In this document: one piece after another, positions 1 to 8,631 of the stretch
Layout of the letters: every line of letters begins with the position of its first letter
Position numbering within the stretch: the stretch's first letter is position 1
Assembly (NCBI GenBank): GCA_035708205.1
Contig: DASSSY010000007.1
Span: 62,001 to 126,000 of the forward strand
Source of the DNA: DASSSY01 sp035708205
Lineage (GTDB): Bacteria; Bacteroidota; Bacteroidia; Chitinophagales; Chitinophagaceae
DNA: 64,000 nt
Direction of reading: 5' to 3'
Notes under the pieces: generated by a model
What the model was told of the DNA's origin: nothing
Database searches by the model: none
What the model saw: the letters and a program-made list of their open reading frames with translations, nothing else
Position numbers and translations under genes: made by a program

Positions 1-1864
1 GCGAGTAATTGGCCTCTATATACTCAAAAGTATCCCAGGCGGCCAGATCAGCAACCGAAACCATGCCTTCGCATTTCTGCCCGATCGTTTCCGCCCAAAA
101 GCCGATGGAAGATACTCCTGAAATAACCGCATCCAGGGTTTCCCCGATATACTTTTGCATGTATTCCACCTGCTTGTATTTATTGGCTTCCCGTTCGGAT
201 TCCATCGCTTTTCGCTCCTGATCGCTGCAATGCTGGCACTTGGCTTCCATGTGAGCATCAGCCTTGACCTCTTTATCCAAGATCTCCTGCACGATACGGT
301 GGACCATCACATCAGGATAACGCCGGATAGGTGAAGTAAAATGGCAATAATCTTTAAAGCCTAAGCCATAATGACCAATATTATCGGTAGAATACACGGC
401 TTTGGCCATGGTGCGGATACCCAACTGTTCCAGGACCAGGCTTTCCGGCCGGCCTTTTAACTGTTGCAACATGGCGTTAAAAGACCTGGCAACCGTATCC
501 GGGTTATTCAGATTAAGCTCATAGCCGAAACGGGAAGCGAAAGCCGCAAAGGTGCCCAATTTTTCCTCATTAGGGATATCATGCACCCGGTAAGGAAATG
601 GAATAGGATTATGATTCACTTTTTTACCACCCGCATAAGCCGCTACCGTCTTATTGGCCAGGAGCATAAACTCCTCAATCAACTGGTTGGCCTCTTTGCT
701 TTCTTTGATGAACAAGCCAACAGGAACGCCATTTTCATCCAGCTCAAAACGTACCTCTTCCGAAGAAAAATTAATGGCGCCTTTGGCAAAACGCTTTTTA
801 CGTAAATTCTGGGCGATTTCATGTAACAGCAGGATCTCTTCTGACCATTCGCCTTGTCCTGTTTCAATAATTTGCTGGGCGTCTTCATAAGTAAACCGCT
901 TATCGGAGCAAATAATGGTCCTGCCGATCCAGAATTGCCGGATCGTGCCTTTCCTGTTAATCTGAAAAATGACCGAAAAGGCCAATTTATCTTCATTAGG
1001 GCGAAGCGAGCAGAGGAAGTTTGAAATATGTTCCGGCAGCATCGGGCAAACCCTGTCGGGTAAATAAACCGAGGTGGCCCGGTCATATGCCTCAGCATCC
1101 AAAGCCGTGCCCGGACGCACAAAATGACTGACATCCGCAATATGGACCCCTACTTCGATATCGCCATTTTCCAATGGGCGAACAGACAAGGCGTCATCAA
1201 AATCCCTGGCATCTTTAGGATCGATCGTGAACGTGGTTATCCCGCGCATATCTTTCCGCTTGCGGATCTCTGCCGGTGAAAAATCATCCGATAATTTTTC
1301 GGCTTCGGCCACAACTTCTTTCGGAAAATTAGGAGAAAAGCCATTGGCGGTCAGGATCTCCTTCATGGCGATCTCATTTTCCCGCTCCCCCGACAGGATC
1401 TCCGTAACCTTACCGGCAGGATTTTTGGTTTTACCCTGCCATTCCGTTATTGCTACAATGACACGCTCGCCGTTCTTGGCACCGTTCAGGGCATTAAGCG
1501 GCACAAAAATATCCGTTTTTATATTTTCCTTGTCCGGGATCAGGAAGGCAAATTTAGGGCTGACATCCAGTCTGCCGATAAATTCTGTTCGCGCATGGGT
1601 GATCACTTCAACTACCTCGCCTTCCAAACGGCCGTTCTTGGACATCTTGCTGACCACAACCTTTACCCGGTCGCCATCCATGGCTACATGCATATTCTCC
1701 GGGTAAACGATAATGTCGTCATCCAAACCTTCCACAACAACATAACCCTTACCATGCCGCGTCACTTCCAGTTTACCGGTGAAGCGCTTCCCGATCACAG
1801 GATGCTTTTTCAACACCGCTTTTTTCTTTTTTTGTGGTATATATTTACTTTTTTTTCTACTCAT
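1..1864 (-). CDS. rnr: Ribonuclease R (RNase II/RNB family), 3' end missing
   Basis: 3'-to-5' exoribonuclease that degrades structured RNA. The frame is open from an ATG at 1864 to the left edge, giving 621 residues; the end of the RNB domain and the S1 domain lie outside the window. A lysine-rich N-terminus (MSRKKSKYIPQKKKK) is followed by cold-shock/OB-type sequence. The RNB catalytic signature DPKDARDFDDA is at residues 215-225; its aspartates bind the metal ions in this family. It continues with the typical GVHIADVSHFVRPG stretch. The motif and length make the family firm. RNase R rather than RNase II is inferred from the basic N-terminus and the usual Bacteroidota gene content. Confidence 0.93.
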   Translation of the reverse strand, partial: MSRKKSKYIPQKKKKAVLKKHPVIGKRFTGKLEVTRHGKGYVVVEGLDDDIIVYPENMHVAMDGDRVKVVVSKMSKNGRLEGEVVEVITHARTEFIGRLDVSPKFAFLIPDKENIKTDIFVPLNALNGAKNGERVIVAITEWQGKTKNPAGKVTEILSGERENEIAMKEILTANGFSPNFPKEVVAEAEKLSDDFSPAEIRKRKDMRGITTFTIDPKDARDFDDALSVRPLENGDIEVGVHIADVSHFVRPGTALDAEAYDRATSVYLPDRVCPMLPEHISNFLCSLRPNEDKLAFSVIFQINRKGTIRQFWIGRTIICSDKRFTYEDAQQIIETGQGEWSEEILLLHEIAQNLRKKRFAKGAINFSSEEVRFELDENGVPVGLFIKESKEANQLIEEFMLLANKTVAAYAGGKKVNHNPIPFPYRVHDIPNEEKLGTFAAFASRFGYELNLNNPDTVARSFNAMLQQLKGRPESLVLEQLGIRTMAKAVYSTDNIGHYGLGFKDYCHFTSPIRRYPDVMVHRIVQEILDKEVKADAHMEAKCQHCSDQERKAMESEREANKYKQVEYMQKYIGETLDAVISGVSSIGFWAETIGQKCEGMVSVADLAAWDTFEYIEANYS

Positions 1865-1967
1865 AAGGTTTCAATAATAATTTTAAATGCGTAAGCATAA
1901 ATAAAAATACGCTTTCCCTTTTTGTTCATCACTTTTTCTTCATTCCATAATAAAAAGATAATAAGGG

Positions 1968-2432
1968 CTATCGCGGCTTTTCCATCAGCATATTGATATG
2001 CGGAATGCCGACTTCATCATAAAGCTCGCTACACTGCCGGAAGCCCAGCGATTCATAAAAAGCTTTGAGATAATGCTGCGCATGGATCAGAATGCCCTGT
2101 TCCGGCCAATGTTGCTGGATATAGCCGATGGCTTCCTTCATTAGCTGGCGGCCAAAGGCCTTTCCCCGCACGGCTTTGTCCACCGCCACCCTGCCGAAAT
2201 TGCAATAACCCGGTTCAACGATACCTGGTGGAAAAATACGGCAATAAGCAATCAATTCATGGTTTAAATGACCGCAAACATGAATGGCACGGTTATCCAG
2301 CCCGTCCATGTCCTGATAGACACATTGCTGACCGATCACAAACACTTCCACCCGCAAACGCAGCAAATCATAAAGCTCCTCAACATTAAGTTCATCAAAT
2401 GTCTTAAAGGACCAGGATAATTTTTCTTTCAA
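1968..2432 (-). CDS. GNAT N-acetyltransferase, ElaA type
   Basis: Small acetyltransferase of the ElaA branch of the GNAT superfamily; it would transfer an acetyl group from acetyl-CoA to an unknown amine. The 154 residues contain the ElaA-like opening (LYDLLRLRVEVFVIGQQCVYQDMDGLD), the acetyl-CoA-binding stretch GRVAVDKAVRGKAFGRQLM, and the C-terminal AQHYLKAFYESLGF strand typical of GNATs. No ATG is available near the N-terminus, so the start is a TTG at 2432. The frame stays open further upstream, so a slightly longer product is possible. It diverges from the pterin dehydratase gene at 2557. The substrate cannot be read from the sequence. Confidence 0.85.
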   Translation of the reverse strand: MKEKLSWSFKTFDELNVEELYDLLRLRVEVFVIGQQCVYQDMDGLDNRAIHVCGHLNHELIAYCRIFPPGIVEPGYCNFGRVAVDKAVRGKAFGRQLMKEAIGYIQQHWPEQGILIHAQHYLKAFYESLGFRQCSELYDEVGIPHINMLMEKPR

Positions 2433-2526
2433 GGGAATGACGTCTGTCTTTTTGTAAAGTTCCCGTAAAAGTACAAAATCAAATACAAATTACCGCGGAA
2501 ACTGTCGGTGGCAACGCTAATTGTCT

Positions 2527-2534
2527 TAACTTTG
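2527..2534 (+). promoter_or_regulatory. -7 promoter element TAACTTTG
   Basis: Perfect match to the Bacteroidota -7 consensus TAnnTTTG, 22 bases before the ATG of the pterin dehydratase gene. No convincing -33 element was found. Confidence 0.6.
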
Positions 2535-2556
2535 ATAGGCACTAAAACATAAAATC

Positions 2557-2784
2557 ATGTGGACAGAAGAGAACAACCAGCTCCGGCAAACCTTTGAATT
2601 TAAAGATTTCTCGGAAGCTTTCGCTTTCATGGCCCGGGTAGCCTTGCTGGCCGAGCAACAGGGCCATCATCCCAATTGGAAAAATGTATGGAACAAGGTG
2701 GAAATCATTCTCAGCACGCATGACCAAGGTGATATTGTTACCGATAAGGACCGGAAATTAGCGGCTGCCATAGACAAGTTGTAG
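2557..2784 (+). CDS. 4a-hydroxytetrahydrobiopterin dehydratase (PCD/DCoH)
   Basis: Dehydrates 4a-hydroxytetrahydropterin to recycle the pterin cofactor of aromatic amino acid hydroxylases; in some bacteria it serves molybdopterin metabolism instead. The 75 residues are somewhat short for the family (about 90-110) but carry its core: F-x-F-x-x-A-F-x-F, the HHP motif at 37-39, the following VEIILSTHD strand with its conserved histidine, and the end DKDRKLAAAIDKL. The N-terminal helix is short. It is monocistronic, with its own promoter at 2527, and converges on hflX. No aromatic hydroxylase gene is visible here, so the partner pathway is unknown. Confidence 0.9.
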   Translation: MWTEENNQLRQTFEFKDFSEAFAFMARVALLAEQQGHHPNWKNVWNKVEIILSTHDQGDIVTDKDRKLAAAIDKL

Positions 2785-2799
2785 GCCGGGATTTATTTT

Positions 2800-3987
2800 T
2801 TAATAAAACTCATTCAAGTAAGGATACCGCTCTTCATACAGCTGTTTGACCTTATCTAAGATCACTTCCCTGAGCCGCTCTATATTTTGTTTTCCCGTGG
2901 CGGAAATAAAAATGGCATGCCCGGTAGTGAGGTTATCCCATTTACGGTACAACTCCTTCAATAAATCCTCTTTTACTTCCGGTTTCAGCCATTCGTCAAA
3001 GGTCTGAGCTTCATACAAATCCATCTTATTGAAGATCATCAACACCGGTTTGTCATGGGCGCCGATATCCTGAAGGGTCTTGTTCACTACCGCGATCTGA
3101 TCCTCGTAGCCGGCATGCGCGGTATCCACGACATGTAATAAAATATCAGCTTCACGCACCTCATCCAAGGTCGATTTAAAGCTCTCCACCAAATGATGGG
3201 GGAGCTTGCGAATGAACCCGACCGTATCGCTCAATAAAAAAGGCGTCCGCTCAAAGACCACCTTCCTGGTCGTGGTTTCCAAAGTCGCGAACAGCTTGTT
3301 CTCAGCAAAAACGTCCGATTTGCTCAACAGCTGCATCAAGGTACTTTTGCCTACATTGGTATAGCCGACCAATGCCGCCCGGATGTAGGTACCTCGTTCC
3401 TTTCTTTGGGTAAACGCCTGCTTATCAATGCCTGCCAGGCGTTTCCTTAAAAGGTTGATCTTATCTTTAACCAAACGACGGTCGGTTTCAATTTCCGTTT
3501 CTCCCGGCCCCCTGGAGCCGATGCCTCCACCCTGCCGTTCCAAATGTTTCCACATCCCTTTCAGCCGGGGAAGAATATACTGGTATTGCGCCAGCTCCAC
3601 CTGGGTACGTGCCTGAGCAGTTTTAGCTCTTGCCGCAAAAATATCAAGAATTAAATCCGAACGGTCAATAACTTTTATGCCTAAAGCCTTTTCAATATTA
3701 CTGATCTGAGACCCCGTCAGCTCATCATCAAAAATAGCTAAGGTCATACCTCTGGAGAGGACATATTGCCGGATCTCTTCCAATTTTCCCTTGCCGATGT
3801 AGGTTTTGCTGTCCGGGTGAGGCAATTTCTGAAAAAACTTCTGATAAGTAACAGCACCGGCGGTTTCCGCCAGAAATTCCAGCTCATCCAAATATTCCAT
3901 CAATTGCTGCTCGTTCTGCCCAGGCTGTACGAGCCCGATCAATACCGCCTTTTCTTCACTGGAAATAATATTTTTGTTTTCAATCAC
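2800..3987 (-). CDS. hflX: GTPase HflX
   Basis: Ribosome-associated GTPase that splits stalled or stressed 70S ribosomes. Over 395 residues it shows the N-terminal HflX domain, the glycine-rich hallmark GGGIGSRGPGETEIE at 153-167, then the G domain: G1 GYTNVGKST at 208-216, G3 DTVGF at 254-258 and G4 NKMD at 320-323. The start is a GTG at 3987 (reading M/V-IENKNIISS); no ATG lies near it. The sequence before the start has TTTACTTTGC, an imperfect -7 element. Length and motifs are fully normal for the family. It is convergent with the pterin dehydratase gene, 15 bases apart. Confidence 0.96.
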   Translation of the reverse strand: MIENKNIISSEEKAVLIGLVQPGQNEQQLMEYLDELEFLAETAGAVTYQKFFQKLPHPDSKTYIGKGKLEEIRQYVLSRGMTLAIFDDELTGSQISNIEKALGIKVIDRSDLILDIFAARAKTAQARTQVELAQYQYILPRLKGMWKHLERQGGGIGSRGPGETEIETDRRLVKDKINLLRKRLAGIDKQAFTQRKERGTYIRAALVGYTNVGKSTLMQLLSKSDVFAENKLFATLETTTRKVVFERTPFLLSDTVGFIRKLPHHLVESFKSTLDEVREADILLHVVDTAHAGYEDQIAVVNKTLQDIGAHDKPVLMIFNKMDLYEAQTFDEWLKPEVKEDLLKELYRKWDNLTTGHAIFISATGKQNIERLREVILDKVKQLYEERYPYLNEFY

Positions 3988-4039
3988 GCCTCAAGCTCTT
4001 TATTTTAGGGTTTCGCACTGCAAAGTAAAGGATAAAATG

Positions 4040-5545
4040 TTAGTTAAACTTTTTTTCCAGTTGTTTGATGTACCACGTTGACTGAATTGTATTAATATTA
4101 ACCCTGACGCTATCCCAGTGAATATCCAGCGATTCATCATCTAAAAACATCTTCGCGATATACTTAAAGTTATTCATATCCGTATAAAGGAACCGTTTTG
4201 ACCTATTGATAACGCCCACGCCTTTCTGCATGAAAAATGGATATTCCTTTTTCGTAAAGGGCACCTGAAAAGGTTCAAAATAATATTTAAACCAAACCTG
4301 CCTCGTCAATTTAAAATTATCCCGTAGCTCATCTTTTAAATTCAATACAAAACAGGTAAAATCCTTATCCCATAAGGGCAAAAGATGCTCAAAACCAAAA
4401 AACTCATAAGTCCTGTCGGCGTTGACCAGAAACTTCGACAAATATTCTTTGGAGCTCCAGTTCAGAAAATTGTCGTTGGCCGAAGAGAACAGCATTTCTT
4501 TCTTAACCTTATCTTCAAAACCCAACGGATTTTTTCTCAGATTATAACGATATTGGACCAATCGTTCTACGACATTAGTATTATCAATACCGGCAACAAA
4601 ATGCCCGTGCATAGCACCATTGCTCTTATGTCCGGGCACAAACACCGAATCTTCAGGCACAACCTTGTGCTCTTTCAGATACTTAACCGCGAAATAGTCC
4701 TGTGTAAAAAAACCGGAAACGTGATTAGACGCAAAAGGATAGTATTCCCGGAACTCATCCGAATTCACAAAGCCATTGATCAGCGTTTTCGTGTATTCAA
4801 TAAAATACCAGGGAAATCCTAATTGCTCCGCCACTTTCTTTGAGGTAGCCACTTCGGGACTCGAGGGAATGCCATAAGTAAAGGTAATAACATGGGGATA
4901 ATTTTGCTTTTTCAGCAAAGTAGCGATAATCCGGGAATCATAGCCGCCACTGAGGGGGATCACAGCTGTCTTCCCGTTAAGCTTACGGACTAACCGCTCC
5001 CCAATCTTATCCATAATCCGCGCCAGGTTTTGTTCCAGATTACTATTGTCCACATCATGAACCTTTGTTCGCTCGCACTGAAAGTAATAGGATTGCTTTA
5101 ATACGCCATTTCTGAACGTGTAATAAGAACCGCTCTCTGCCTGGAAAACATCTTCCAGTAAAGTATCCCGCCCGGTAACATAGCCGGTATATAAAAACTC
5201 CCTGACGTTTTGCTTCGACAGCCTTTTTGCACTTATTGCCTCACTTTTGTCAGAAATTGAAAAATCATTATCTTTTGAAGAAAAAAACAAGGGGAAAGTC
5301 CGGCACCTGTCTACTGCAAAATACACGGTATCATCACGGTGAATAATAACCGCAAACATGCCGTTAGCCGCTTCTAATCTTTGCTCGAACGCGACACCAG
5401 ACGCTATGTCTGTAAAATATGCCGCCAGGCCCGCTCCCTCCAAAATATCATCATGCTGATTGAAAATGAACCCTTTTACAGAAATACCGTTTTCAGTATA
5501 CCAGCGATAACCATAATTATATTTTAACTTAACGGCAATGCTCAT
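4040..5545 (-). CDS. Asparagine-synthase-like protein of a glycan cluster
   Basis: A 501-residue protein with the two-domain plan of glutamine-dependent asparagine synthetase. The C-terminal half has the ATP pyrophosphatase loop SGGYDSR at 199-205. The N-terminal half resembles the Ntn glutaminase fold (for example AANGMFAVIIHRDD, then DRCRTFPLFFS), but the catalytic Cys2 is absent because the protein starts MSIAVK. Ammonia would therefore not come from glutamine in the usual way. It overlaps the upstream flippase by 4 bases (5542-5545) and is surely co-translated with it. Such proteins in polysaccharide loci are usually presumed to amidate a sugar acid or peptide. The substrate here is unknown. 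Confidence 0.8.
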   Translation of the reverse strand: MSIAVKLKYNYGYRWYTENGISVKGFIFNQHDDILEGAGLAAYFTDIASGVAFEQRLEAANGMFAVIIHRDDTVYFAVDRCRTFPLFFSSKDNDFSISDKSEAISAKRLSKQNVREFLYTGYVTGRDTLLEDVFQAESGSYYTFRNGVLKQSYYFQCERTKVHDVDNSNLEQNLARIMDKIGERLVRKLNGKTAVIPLSGGYDSRIIATLLKKQNYPHVITFTYGIPSSPEVATSKKVAEQLGFPWYFIEYTKTLINGFVNSDEFREYYPFASNHVSGFFTQDYFAVKYLKEHKVVPEDSVFVPGHKSNGAMHGHFVAGIDNTNVVERLVQYRYNLRKNPLGFEDKVKKEMLFSSANDNFLNWSSKEYLSKFLVNADRTYEFFGFEHLLPLWDKDFTCFVLNLKDELRDNFKLTRQVWFKYYFEPFQVPFTKKEYPFFMQKGVGVINRSKRFLYTDMNNFKYIAKMFLDDESLDIHWDSVRVNINTIQSTWYIKQLEKKFN

Positions 5546-6891
5546 ATTAAAATCCTAAATAAATAAACCAGGCCAATACCGGCAGTCATTACTAAAATAG
5601 TGTAGATAAAGACTTTCCAGGCCTTTTGCCCGGCCAGCGACAATAAATAAATAATAAAGCCAAAGAAAATAAGCGCACCAACAACACCAAAACCCAATAC
5701 GGTATGAAATGCCGTAAAATGCAAAATAACACACAAAAATAAGACAGCTGCCCTGGCGATAAAAGAAATAATATGAAAAATGAGGCCCTCCTTTTGCCGT
5801 TCCAAAACAAAAAACAGATTAGAAAGCGGCGAGGAAATAAAAACCAGGAAATACCAAAGGCTTAATACCCGGGCATAATCGCCCAAAACCAACCAGTCTT
5901 TTCCGAATACAAACCCGAAAATTCCCCGGCCAAAAAACAACAAGATCCCCAGCGGCAAAACTCCGGCTAATAATAACTTCTTATAAAGTCCCCAGGTCAG
6001 GTTCCTCAGATGTTCAGGCTCCGATTTATATTCATTGGCTTTCTGAAAATAAGCCTGTCCAACAGCGGTGCCGATGACCGTAAGCGGAAGGCGCAGCACC
6101 CGTTGGGTCATAGAATAGAAACCGACTACCGCACTGGAAAAGAAAACAGAGAAAACAAAAACCGGCAGCTGAACCGAAGCGCTGTTAATCAGCAGAGAGG
6201 GCATGGTCAGCTTCGGAAATTTTTTATATCGCCCCGCAACATATTTCAAATCCCTAAACCGATAAGACCTGGTCTCATCCGGCAAGTGCCGGGTCAAAAA
6301 AACTTTAAAAAGCCGGAAATTTCCGGTACAGAACGACAAGATATAACCCAAGATCAGGCCCAATGCACCAGTATTTCCAAAGCCAAGCGCCAATGGGACA
6401 AGCGAGGCCGTTCCGGCTTTAATTATTGAAGATTCCGATACCGTCCGATAGGCTTTGTGCCTTATGCAATAATACTTATATACCTCAAAGGCGGAGGAAA
6501 TAAAAACCGTTACAGGCACAAAATACAACCAGAAGCTAATCCGTTTATCTTTGAAAAAAAAGAGAATTCCCTTTTGTCCGAAAAAGAAAACAAGCGTTAA
6601 TACAACAAATGAAATAAGTAGTATTAAAACAGACAACCGGACCACCTTGCGCGCCGTTCTTTCTTTCTTAGGCAGGATAATGGCCAGCTCGTATTTACCC
6701 GTTGCCACCACGGAAAGCAAAGCGGTAATGGAAACAAAAAGCGCCAGGACGCCAAAGTCATCAGGGGTGTAAAGACGGGTCAATACAGGAGAGATAAGCA
6801 ACTGCAACCCCTGTGCAATAGTTGTTCCGGTCGTGAGGGTGGCTACATTCCTGAAAAAAGGATTGGCGTTAAGAAACTTACTAATTTTCAT
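5542..6891 (-). CDS. Wzx-type oligosaccharide flippase (MOP superfamily)
   Basis: Polytopic membrane protein of 449 residues with about twelve to fourteen hydrophobic segments, beginning with FFRNVATLTTGTTIAQGLQLLISPVLTRLYTPDDFG. This is the typical start of polysaccharide biosynthesis/export proteins that flip undecaprenyl-linked glycans. The family is clear from this N-terminal signature and the TM pattern; the glycan is not known. It lies downstream of the methyltransferase gene (90-base gap) and overlaps the asparagine-synthase-like gene. These three genes look like a small surface-polysaccharide group; glycosyltransferases are not seen in the window. Confidence 0.9.
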   Translation of the reverse strand: MKISKFLNANPFFRNVATLTTGTTIAQGLQLLISPVLTRLYTPDDFGVLALFVSITALLSVVATGKYELAIILPKKERTARKVVRLSVLILLISFVVLTLVFFFGQKGILFFFKDKRISFWLYFVPVTVFISSAFEVYKYYCIRHKAYRTVSESSIIKAGTASLVPLALGFGNTGALGLILGYILSFCTGNFRLFKVFLTRHLPDETRSYRFRDLKYVAGRYKKFPKLTMPSLLINSASVQLPVFVFSVFFSSAVVGFYSMTQRVLRLPLTVIGTAVGQAYFQKANEYKSEPEHLRNLTWGLYKKLLLAGVLPLGILLFFGRGIFGFVFGKDWLVLGDYARVLSLWYFLVFISSPLSNLFFVLERQKEGLIFHIISFIARAAVLFLCVILHFTAFHTVLGFGVVGALIFFGFIIYLLSLAGQKAWKVFIYTILVMTAGIGLVYLFRILI

Positions 6892-6980
6892 CCATCATGA
6901 ATATGTCGAGAAAACGCTTTATGAATTAACTGAAAGCTACGCAAAAATTAAAAAAGGATAACTTTTTCCATAGCGGGAAC

Positions 6981-7865
6981 TTAATGCGTCTTTTTCTGTA
7001 ATACCAGTATCAAACGTAATGCTTTTTTACGAGATAATTTAAGCATTATTTTATCCGCAATATTCCATAATGAAAAAGGCAGAAACCTTAATAATAAATG
7101 CAACCGTAATATGACTAAAGCCTTACTATTGCAAATAGAAGTTCTCACGCCTACCGCTTCAGCAGGTATTAAGGATTCAATCTTTTGCCGGGTAAAGGAA
7201 TGCAGATGTGCGTTGTGAGGGGTCAGATGATTACAATGGATACATAGAGATTGTTGAATCTTCTCATTATAGGGTGTTGTGATAATAAGAGTTCCACCGG
7301 GCGACAGCACTTTATAAAGAGCTACAATAAAAGCCTTTGGATCAGGCACATGCTCAATGACCTCCGAAGAAACAATGCAATCTATGCTGTTTTCTTTTAA
7401 CGGCAATGCAAAAACATCCGCTACCAGGCCGAAATGTGTTGGTGCGGGTATATTTTCAACAGCCTTTATAGGATTTTTAGTAGAAATATCAGTAGAAATC
7501 ACACGCTGTTTTCCCGCACACAAAGCTTTGGCCAACCAACCACCACCGCAACCAACATCCAATACCCATTTAGCCTGTTTGGGAATTTCCCTTAAAATAT
7601 GTTGCCGTAAACGCCGTGACTCTTCCTGTTGCCCATCTTCCCAATCGGCAAAATAATCATAAGCTTCCGCGTCCTTTTCATAATGTTCCTGGTAATTAAA
7701 ATTGCCCTCTTTTCCCGTATTATGCGACAGCAAGACCGGCACATTTTTGATTACTGGAAATTGCCCGGCATCTCCCCCAGTAGTTAAATAATTACCGGCG
7801 TCGTTATATTTTAATTTCTCTTTACTAACAGGGTGGACAAGTAAATCCAAATACGCTGCATCCAT
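6981..7865 (-). CDS. Class I SAM methyltransferase with Trm112-like N-terminus
   Basis: A 294-residue protein. Residues 1-47 resemble a Trm112-like region (LDLLVHPVSKEKLKY...FPVIKNVPVLL), but the usual zinc cysteines are not there. The catalytic domain has SAM motif I VLDVGCGGGW at 101-110, an acidic residue after the next strand (STDIS), and the Methyltransf_11 string SSEVIEHVPDP followed by LSPGGTLIITTPY. The protein would transfer a methyl group from SAM to a small molecule or sugar. It sits just upstream of the flippase in the same direction, so modification of a surface glycan is a reasonable inference. The substrate is unproven. Confidence 0.85.
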   Translation of the reverse strand: MDAAYLDLLVHPVSKEKLKYNDAGNYLTTGGDAGQFPVIKNVPVLLSHNTGKEGNFNYQEHYEKDAEAYDYFADWEDGQQEESRRLRQHILREIPKQAKWVLDVGCGGGWLAKALCAGKQRVISTDISTKNPIKAVENIPAPTHFGLVADVFALPLKENSIDCIVSSEVIEHVPDPKAFIVALYKVLSPGGTLIITTPYNEKIQQSLCIHCNHLTPHNAHLHSFTRQKIESLIPAEAVGVRTSICNSKALVILRLHLLLRFLPFSLWNIADKIMLKLSRKKALRLILVLQKKTH

Positions 7866-7933
7866 TTATTTAATGTAACAAATTAAGCAAAAAATGCTGT
7901 CACCAAATAGGCGGGTAACAACGCCCGGAAAGG

Positions 7934-8425
7934 CTACTTTCCACCACTGGCTTTCAAAACACTCAGCCCGCCGCAAACCGTATCCCTGTCTTTCGCTTTC
8001 TGTGTCATGATGACCCAGTAATCGCCGGTATAAGGTGCCACCATACTTTTGGAAAACCAATGCTGCTGGCTGGTCTTACCTTTAAATTTCTCCTGGAATA
8101 TTTGCTGTTTATCTTTCCCCATAAGAGTTATGGACACTTTTTGAAAAAACCGGTTAGCTACAAAATTGATTTGATACATTTGCCCCTGTTCCAGATGGAT
8201 GCGCACCGGGACGTAAGTATTTTTCGGGAACTGGACCACCTTAAATAAATCTATTGTAAAGCCCTGCTGCAAAAAATCTTCATTATAAGACACCATTTCG
8301 CCATGCAAATACGGGTCGCCACAAGCCTCTTTCGGGTTAACGGCTGCCGTTTGTTGCGCCTGGCAAAAACCAGTCACGGAAGTAACAGCCAATAACCAGA
8401 CAAAACACAACTTCTTTATCATCAT
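7934..8425 (-). CDS. Secreted protein of unknown function
   Basis: A 163-residue protein not recognised as any named family. It starts with two consecutive ATGs (8425 and 8422), followed by a clear signal peptide (KKLCFVWLLAVTSVTGFCQA). The mature part is a mostly beta-rich domain with two cysteines (one before GDPYLHG, one in DTVCGGL) that could form a disulphide. It has no T9SS sorting domain and no lipobox of standard form. It lies upstream of, and parallel to, the methyltransferase gene with a 68-base gap. It may belong to that transcript, but nothing in it points to a glycan role. Confidence 0.75.
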   Translation of the reverse strand: MMIKKLCFVWLLAVTSVTGFCQAQQTAAVNPKEACGDPYLHGEMVSYNEDFLQQGFTIDLFKVVQFPKNTYVPVRIHLEQGQMYQINFVANRFFQKVSITLMGKDKQQIFQEKFKGKTSQQHWFSKSMVAPYTGDYWVIMTQKAKDRDTVCGGLSVLKASGGK

Positions 8426-8444
8426 GAAATAAATTTTGTTTTGG

Positions 8445-8452
8445 CGAAAATA
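8445..8452 (-). promoter_or_regulatory. -7-like element TATTTTCG
   Basis: One mismatch to TAnnTTTG on the minus strand, 19 bases before the ATG at 8425 of the secreted unknown protein. Confidence 0.4.
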
Positions 8453-8631
8453 GCGCTAATAACGCAGAGCCGCTTTGTTTTTATCAATATTTTTTGACGA
8501 CTGTTTTCAAAGCCAGGATAGGCGGATAATTTTTATGGGCCAAGCCGAAAAAGTTTATCCATATTGAAAATATCCCCTACGGCTTCAAATATTTACTTAT
8601 TATTGCAAGAGCAAAAGTAATCGTTCTCAAT

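Noticed and set aside
679..1140. A 153-codon minus-strand frame within RNase R
   Set aside because: It lies in a different frame from the clear RNase R sequence over the same bases, and its translation has no family features. It is a shadow of the real gene.
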